Origin: Glycine soja
Taxonomy: Eukaryota > Streptophyta > Magnoliopsida > Fabales > Fabaceae
DNA length: 64,000 nucleotides
Assembly: GCF_004193775.1 (NCBI RefSeq)
Contig: NC_041021.1
Coordinates: 878,001 to 942,000 of the forward strand
Direction of reading: 5' to 3'
Below the pieces are notes generated by a model that worked only from the letters and a program-made list of their open reading frames with translations, was not told where the DNA came from and did no database searches. Within the stretch, counting starts at the first letter, position 1. Every line of letters begins with the position of its first letter. Both the position numbers and the translations under genes were made by a program. Below are positions 57,633 to 64,000 of the stretch, piece after piece.

Positions 57633-58091
57633 TAAATAAGTAAAGAAAATATTATTTAATTAATGTAATTGTTTACAAGACATATATACAGTATTTTATA
57701 TGAAAACGATTAATGGCTGCGTCAGAATAATATAAAAGTCATTTTCACTTTTTATGACAACTAAATTTACTGTTGTGGTTGGAAAAAAAAAACATGGCAT
57801 CAAATAGAAATAGCAAAGCAAGTGAAGGTGTAGATATATACCAACCTGAAAGAAACCCCATTCTTTGCATGCAAGGTCCAGCTTCTCCAGTTCAGGACCC
57901 TTCACTTCCTCAGCCAACAACTTGTTTAGGTCAATGACAGGGAGCTGAGGCAAAGAGTCTTTGTTAGATAGAATTGGAGGGTCAATATCTGGACGAACAT
58001 ATCTCTCTGGAACTTTGGTTAGTGCCTCCTTTGCTAGTAATTCTTTCACAGAATAAGGAATAACAAGCTCTTCTGTTGTTTCTGGTTCCAT
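54667..58091 (-). CDS. SRG1: SRG1-like 2-oxoglutarate/Fe(II)-dependent oxygenase, four exons
   Basis: Exons on the minus strand: 58091-57846, 57159-56912, 56267-55943, 54933-54667, all GT-AG, giving 361 residues (about 358 in Arabidopsis SRG1). An N-terminal DIOX_N part (PVIDLNKLL, CKEWGFFQ) is followed by the 2OG-Fe oxygenase core. Iron ligands are His228 and Asp230 (HTD) and His285 (EHR); Arg295 and Ser297 (R-x-S) bind 2-oxoglutarate. [10 protein letters not shown] and [20 protein letters not shown] are family hallmarks. The usual INHG after exon 1 is INHA here. The family oxidises small metabolites such as flavonoids and alkaloids in the cytosol; the substrate of this member cannot be read from sequence. 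A second copy lies 3 kb upstream in the same orientation. Confidence 0.9.
57554..57627. repeat. (AC)n-(AT)n compound microsatellite in intron 1
   Basis: About 13 AC units pass into about 24 AT units, inside intron 1 of the first SRG1-like gene. Confidence 0.95.
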
Positions 58092-61029
58092 AATGCTCTC
58101 TCAACTCTGTAAGACAAGAGAATGATGTGTAATGTATGTATATATGTATATGTTTGGACATTGATACTGAATAATGAATATTCTAAGACAGGTTGTGGAT
58201 TTTGATTTATTTTATTCAAAGGACAGTTGAGGCTTCGCTATCCGATCCGTTGACCTCAAATTTAATAATTATAACAATAACAATGAAATTACGGATGGCA
58301 GATTAAAGGTTTCACAAAACAAAATTATTATTTGTGGATTTCATCGTAAATGGCTTAGCTGGGGGTGGCTTATTTTCAGGCGCAGCCACGGGTCTTTATG
58401 TGAAAGAAACGCATTTTCTTCCTTACACGTAATTTGTGCGTGATTCCAAGCACATGGGTTGGAATTTATGTGATAATATAGCTTGAAATATAATGGTTTT
58501 ATTAAGTTGCAATCAATGCTTATAAAATCATTTTGCACGCAGCCATTAATTTGTGAAGTTAATTTATACAGTAGTAGTAGTATAGTTACTTTTGTTAAAA
58601 TAAGATAATAATTAAATATTAATTAATATCCTTTAATATTCTATATAATAATATAGAGTTTGATTAGATACATGCAATAATAGTATATAATGCTTTTCTA
58701 AATTATTGTCGAATGTAAGCTATAACATATGGTTTTATATTTTTATAATAATAACTATTTAAAGTCATATTTGTTCCCTTCAAACAAAAAAAGTCATATT
58801 TATTATGAATAATCATATATTTAATTATCTTTTATGATATTTTCTTATTTTTATTTATCTATTTGTAACTTTTCAATTATCTTTTATATTCATAAATAAT
58901 AGACCATTCCTATTGAATAGATTATATACAATTATTTTTATATATTCACCGGAATCTTTATCTTATCTTTTTTTTCGGGTTATATTTTATTTAACAATAT
59001 TAAAAAGATGTTTAGATTAATGAAAGGATATAAGAAGAAAAATATATATTGAAATAGAACATAATCAAATAAAAAATCTATTCCGTTACTTATTGGGTAT
59101 ATTATGATGGAATAGAAGCAAAATTCTCATTCTGTTGCTGGAGTAATGAACATAGCCTAATAAATCATTATCATTGTTTATTCCTACTTGTACTTTACTC
59201 TTCTTTAAAAAAATATTAAATTATTTTTCGTGAACATCTTATAATTTTCGTCCATACTCTTCCTTGTCAGTATCTGTTTTCATTACTTTTATTGTTGCGA
59301 GCAATGACATCTTCCATTGGTTTAGTGGTCACTAGCATGGTTGTAATATATACATGGTAAACAGCGACACTAGGTTATCTTTTTTCCAGTCTTTATCATT
59401 TAAGCACACTCGGTTATTTTAGACGTAGATCTTTCAATTAACTTGGTTCATCGACAAAGGAGCAGGTTAGGCATGGTATGCTTGTGTATAAAATAACGTC
59501 TCATAATAATTGTTAATATTTAATTTTGAACTCGTTCCATAAAAATTATAAAACAAAGAAATTAATATTTAATCGTGAACTCATTCCATAAAAATTATAA
59601 AACAAAGAAGCCAATTTTGATATGCTTAAACCCAAGGCAAGTCCCTCACGCATGCATGACTGTAACGACCAAATTAAACTTTCCGGCATAAATTCAGGTA
59701 TAAATTAATAATCATTTTACGCAGTGTCGGCCCAGAACCATGCCTAATAGGAACCTAAATTTTTTAAAAGATATTATATATAGTCATGTAGTGATTTTTT
59801 ATTTTATTTTTATTAATGGATTGAAATTGTTTTTCTATTTTTATTCAAATTAAAATATGACATTTGATTAAATGGTATAGAATTAATCAAGATAATCTAA
59901 CTCAGTTAGTTTATTAGAATGTGTAAATGTTATAAATTTGTTAATATTATATTTGATTTCTACTGACAAAAAATAAAAAAAAATAATTATTATCAATAAA
60001 TTTTAGTTAATAAAGAAAGTAAAAAAAAAAAAAAAGAGTATTGTTATCAATATATTTCTAACAAAAAGTCTTCAGGGAAGAAGTTGAAACAGAGGTGAAT
60101 ATAACTCCCAAATTCCTATGTCTTTGGTTGTGGACAGCACGAAAATCCCTCATGTCTGGCATATAAACCATTGGAACCTAACAAGGAATCGGTATCTTAA
60201 TCTTACATAATTTTTATCTTTTTTCTTTTTTTATTTCTTTCTCTTACAAAGTATTTGATGTGATCCGAATTCCGAACTTAAGAGTATCGAAATCCGAGCT
60301 CCAACATGGGGTATGATCTCTGGTGTGCATTGAATGAGTTGGTTTTTTCATCAAAATCCGAGCTCCAAAAACATGGATGTCAAAACATATTTAAATCTTT
60401 AATAAACATATTTCAACCTAGATGTGTCAACTATAAAGAATATTTCTTTATCCCTATGAATCATGTTTCTTGGAACTATCATACATATATTTAACAAGTA
60501 AAAAGGAACTATCATACATATATTTAATAAGTAAAAAATATTTCCCAGAATAAAAGACACAATCATAATAAGAAAAAAAATTCATTTCCATCCTCTTTCA
60601 CGGGAAAATTTTAGCGAAAAACCCAATTAAAAAACGATTCTAAAAAATGTTAAATTACTGAGATTATTTTTTTAAATTATTCAACCAAATATAAAAATTC
60701 TTATTAAACAATCCTAAGGAGCATATATACCTTTCTCCTTGACTATTAAGATACAAGTAGTAACTAAGTTTTCTAATCACCGGTCTCCTATCACCATTCC
60801 ATTAACAATTATTACACCCTTGATAATTTTGGATGAGCAACATTAAGCCATGTCTTTCACATGCCGAGCACTTCTTAATTTGTATCTACTTCAATCCAAA
60901 TCTTGTGACAAATAACTACATACGCAGTATTTGAAACGAATTCATTACATTATTGTTTTGTGAGGGTTTTGTATTCTGTCATGTTTCCTTCACTGATGAC
61001 AAGCAAATTCAATTCTAGCTAGGAGCTAG
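58092..61029. other. Intergenic region between the two SRG1-like genes
   Basis: It should hold the promoter of the first gene (right of 58091) and the 3' UTR of the second (left of 61030). An imperfect direct repeat occurs at about 59512-59550 and 59553-59590 (TTAATATTTAAT, GAACTCNTTCCATAAAAATT, ATAAAACAAAGAA). No gene is supported. Confidence 0.5.
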
Positions 61030-62234
61030 CTAGCCTTTGACATGCCCATTTTGGATCCTCAAAACATCATTTATATATGATTTTGGTTTCCCAAGATGCT
61101 GAGGTGAAAGGTATCCCTTATAAAAATCTTCCACGCCAATTGTTTTGAACAAAGCTGGTCTTTCTGGAGTAACAAGAATTGGTGCTGGACCTATGTTTCC
61201 ACTCCATCCTGGGCCATAAAATGTAGCTATGGATAATCTCTCTTTCTGTGAGTTTACCACTGCCCTGTGCATAGTGCTCCTATATATTCCATTTGTCATT
61301 ACCTATGCAAACCATATATTAAGATTCAAAAGTGTAACGACATTATCAAATAATTAATCCTGTGGTATAAGGAAAATATAGTCTTAATTATGATATAAAT
61401 CCTTTAGATATAATTTTTTAATTTTATATTGATTTAAAGAGAGACTAAATGATATTTTAAAATCCCTAAGAGGCATTGTAAAATCTTTTTTTGTGATATA
61501 TTAATTTTAAATTCAAGACGCAAATGTGTACAAGTATAATTGTCAGTAATACTATTAATCTTTTTCTGTTATAAGCAAAGGTAATTTATTGATTAAATGT
61601 AGCCTAACTTAGCTCATAATGTGCCAAAAGTTTTACATAAAAAAGATACATATGAGATAAATAATCAATTTTGGTGCACCTCAAAATATATCCAAGTTAA
61701 CTTTTTTTGCTTGGTGAATATATCCCAATTAATAACCAATCCCCTTTAAACCTCTATATACAAAATAAAAACATAATGCTAGCTTCCCTAATACATATTT
61801 TGATAACAATAACAAAGTCACAAATTAATGATCTAATACACCATACCAAATGTGACCAAGATCTAAAAAGTGTCATTAATGCAATCTTAACTAAATTTTA
61901 ATTATTTACCTCCAAAACATCTCCGAGACTAACGATGAAAGCATTTGGGAGGGGTTTAACAGGAATCCAAGTTCCATCTTTTTTAACTTGGAGGCCTTCC
62001 ACTTCATTGCCCTGGAGAAGGATGGTGAGGGCAGATCCATCAGTGTGAGCATTTAGGCCAAGGACATTTTCTGGTTGGGGACAAGGTGGATAGTAATTGA
62101 ACCTTATTGATTGGCCTCCTTCACCTAATGACTCTTTAATATCCTTTAGCTCTATACCAAGAGCTTTCCCTATAAGAACAAAAATGTTGATGGCAAGGTC
62201 TCTCATCTTTATACAATAATCCTCTAAATTTTCC
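61030..62234 (-). CDS. SRG1: Second SRG1-like 2-oxoglutarate/Fe(II) oxygenase, 3' part only (window edge)
   Basis: The last two exons are present, 62234-61910 and 61302-61030, with the same phases and exon 3 length (325 bases) as the neighbouring gene; exon 4 has 91 codons against 89. The HTD motif, [11 protein letters not shown]-x-S and the last ligand His are kept, but the residue before that His is Met (MHR, usually EHR). Exons 1 and 2 are not between 62235 and 64000, so they should lie beyond the window edge after an intron of more than 1.7 kb containing a foldback element. No stop or frameshift is seen in what is visible. It is a tandem duplicate. Confidence 0.85.
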
Positions 62235-62896
62235 CTGTAGCGGTCAACATTAATTAACTTATTATCAATGTGATTTTCAGATGCTAGCTAGACAGCAATA
62301 ATCACTACAACAATTTTATGAAATTGCAACACTAATATTGTTACTTCTGACTTCATATGTGCGCATTAGATGACAGAGGCAAGAATTTGTCATTAAAGAA
62401 TTCACAGTTAACGATTCTGTGAGAACCTTACTTCTCTCACCTCTCAACGCAATCAATTCGAATTGAAGATAATAGCTAGTAAACTAAGCTTAAACTATAT
62501 TGCTGACATCGACATTTTTTTTTCTTTTCCTTGGAGACAATTATGTGTTGAAATGAGTTAGACCAAATTACATTAAAACTCCAACCTTAATTTTTTTCTT
62601 GATCCAATTATAATCATTTTTTAAGACTTTGCCTATTTTTTCTATTTTAGGAAAGCTTTACCTGATTTAAAAGCCTATTTGAAGGCATAATTTGTAATAA
62701 GCTTTTCAAGAACCACTTCAAATTAATAGAGTAATAGATTCAAACTTTTAATTAATAGATATATGTATTTCAATAAATTATCGAAATATTAAAACATCCA
62801 TCTTGTTGCCGACCTTTTTATTTAATTTCTTTCAATATTTTTAATTTTCAATAGCACACTTTGTTTCTCATAAATGACAATGATAGCAATTAACTA

Positions 62897-63959
62897 AGAG
62901 ATGGTATTGAATTAGAATTTTAAAAGATTATTTTGACATAAAAATCTTATGAATTTTAAAAGATTTTGTAAGAATGTAATGACTTTTAAAAAAATTTAAA
63001 AGATTTTTATGTTTAGATTTTAAAATTCAGATTTTAATGGATTTAGAAAATATAAATTCATAAGATTTGGATGGATATTATGAATTTTTAAGATTTTACA
63101 AAATTTTGTAAATTTTTAAAAAAACATTTAAAGTTATTGATAAAAAAATCCATGAATGTTGTCTTTCTAACATTTTAAATAAAATTTTCTTATATAAAGA
63201 ACTTTAAACCTGTTACATAACAAATCTATCTTGCCTAACATATTTACAAGCACAATATATTCATTTCTCTTCAATCATCAATCATATTAATATTATAAAA
63301 ATTATATGCCACAATGTCTATGATAGAATATATAATTGTATTCATTCCCACAATAGTGATTCCACCAAACAAAAAACATGCAATTATTTGAAACCTCATT
63401 TATATGTTTATCCAGTTATATATGAGTCAACTTCCCACCTTTATTAAAGCTATATATTTCTTATATTCGTACATATTCATGTGTACATTTATATGCATTA
63501 ACACGTAGTCAAAATGTTCCCAAATTTAAAGAATTGAAAAAATCTCTCCTATCACACATAACAGGAAATGTTGAATAAAAAATAAAAAGCATGTCAATTT
63601 ACAGGAAAAGAAAAGAAAAAAAGTTTCATAAAATCTCAAGAGTTAACATGAATTTGTTTAATATGTATTTTTTATTATTTTAAAAGGTCTTATGAAATCT
63701 ATTAAAATTCATTTTAAGAAAGAATTTGTGGAAATTTATTTATTTTTGAATATCAAAAGACTTTTTTAAGTTGTAAAAAAATCTTAATTAAATATTATAA
63801 GACTTTATTGAATTTCTTAAAAAATCTTAATAGTCTTGATTTAATATCAAAAGACTTATTTTTATTATTTAAAAATCTTATTAAACACCTAAATACTTTT
63901 TTATAATTTTTTTTCTTTTAAAATCTTTTGAAATCGTAGTTGAATATACCCTACAATAA
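62897..63959. mobile_element. MULE-like foldback element with 10-bp target duplication
   Basis: The left end (GGTATTGAATTAGAATTTTA, then AAGATT) is inverted at the right end, whose reverse complement reads GGTATATTCAACTACGATTT then CAAAAGATT. Both arms are full of AAAATCTTTT / AAAGATTTT words. The direct repeat CAATTAACTA stands on both sides (62887-62896 and 63960-63969); 9-10 bases is the Mutator-like range. It is about 1.06 kb with no transposase frame. It probably lies in the long intron upstream of exon 3 of the second SRG1-like gene. Confidence 0.65.
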
Positions 63960-64000
63960 CAATTAACTATTTTATCATTAGAATCATTAATAATTAATTT

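Overview
The window is nuclear DNA of a eudicot plant. It is AT-rich, its genes are mostly split by GT-AG introns, and it holds plant-only families (phytocyanin, P-class PPR, DUF1645, ANTH/AP180, TOM1-type membrane protein, SRG1-type 2-oxoglutarate oxygenase), plant L1 LINEs, an Au-type SINE and many foldback elements. A legume close to Glycine is the best guess. That guess rests on recognition of repeats and protein style, not on a search. There are no CRISPR arrays, operons or other prokaryotic features, and I see no convincing tRNA or rRNA gene apart from the tRNA-derived SINE.

Layout from the left. At 2.58-3.53 kb is a two-exon secreted phytocyanin gene; a 5'-truncated copy of its second exon lies at 5.65-6.29 kb. 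A dispersed repeat occurs three times (1.1-1.4, 5.5-5.65, 7.9-8.15 kb), and its third copy runs into the 5' end of an intronless EMB2745-like PPR gene (8.18-10.46 kb). Next come a degenerate TIR-NBS-LRR fragment (11.4-12.35 kb), foldback elements and microsatellites, a Copia reverse-transcriptase scrap (18.8 kb) and a DUF1645 gene (19.7-20.5 kb, minus). An ANTH-domain gene (27.8-29.0 kb, minus) has a broken partial copy 2.7 kb away (24.7-25.1 kb), with a broken C2/SRC2-like gene between them. A multi-exon JmjC demethylase pseudogene (about 30.0-32.1 kb, minus) is followed by a LINE ORF1 scrap and a chloroplast-type PPR gene (34.2-36.1 kb, minus).

The right half starts with a 1.35-kb solo-LTR-like element bounded by a 5-bp target duplication (36.8-38.2 kb). 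Then comes an 11-exon TOM1/TOM3-type gene on the minus strand, spanning 10.7 kb (39.2-49.9 kb). It can be assembled exon by exon into a 295-residue protein. Intron 8 holds a 3.5-kb L1 LINE with an 18-bp target duplication, intron 7 holds an Au-type SINE with a 26-bp duplication, and intron 4 uses a GC donor. Beyond it are a second LINE remnant (51.6-53.1 kb) and two tandem SRG1-like oxygenase genes on the minus strand: one complete with four exons (54.7-58.1 kb), and one cut by the window edge, showing only its last two exons (61.0-62.2 kb). A MULE-like foldback element (62.9-63.96 kb) lies upstream of those exons.

The genes do not form a pathway. The main story is structural: local duplication with 5' loss, repeated transposon insertion into introns, and decay. 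I found no clearly new biological system. The most unusual items are the duplicated tryptophan/NYT motif in the phytocyanin, the transposon load and GC-AG intron of the TOM1-like gene, and the three-copy repeat that supplies the apparent 5' end of the PPR reading frame.
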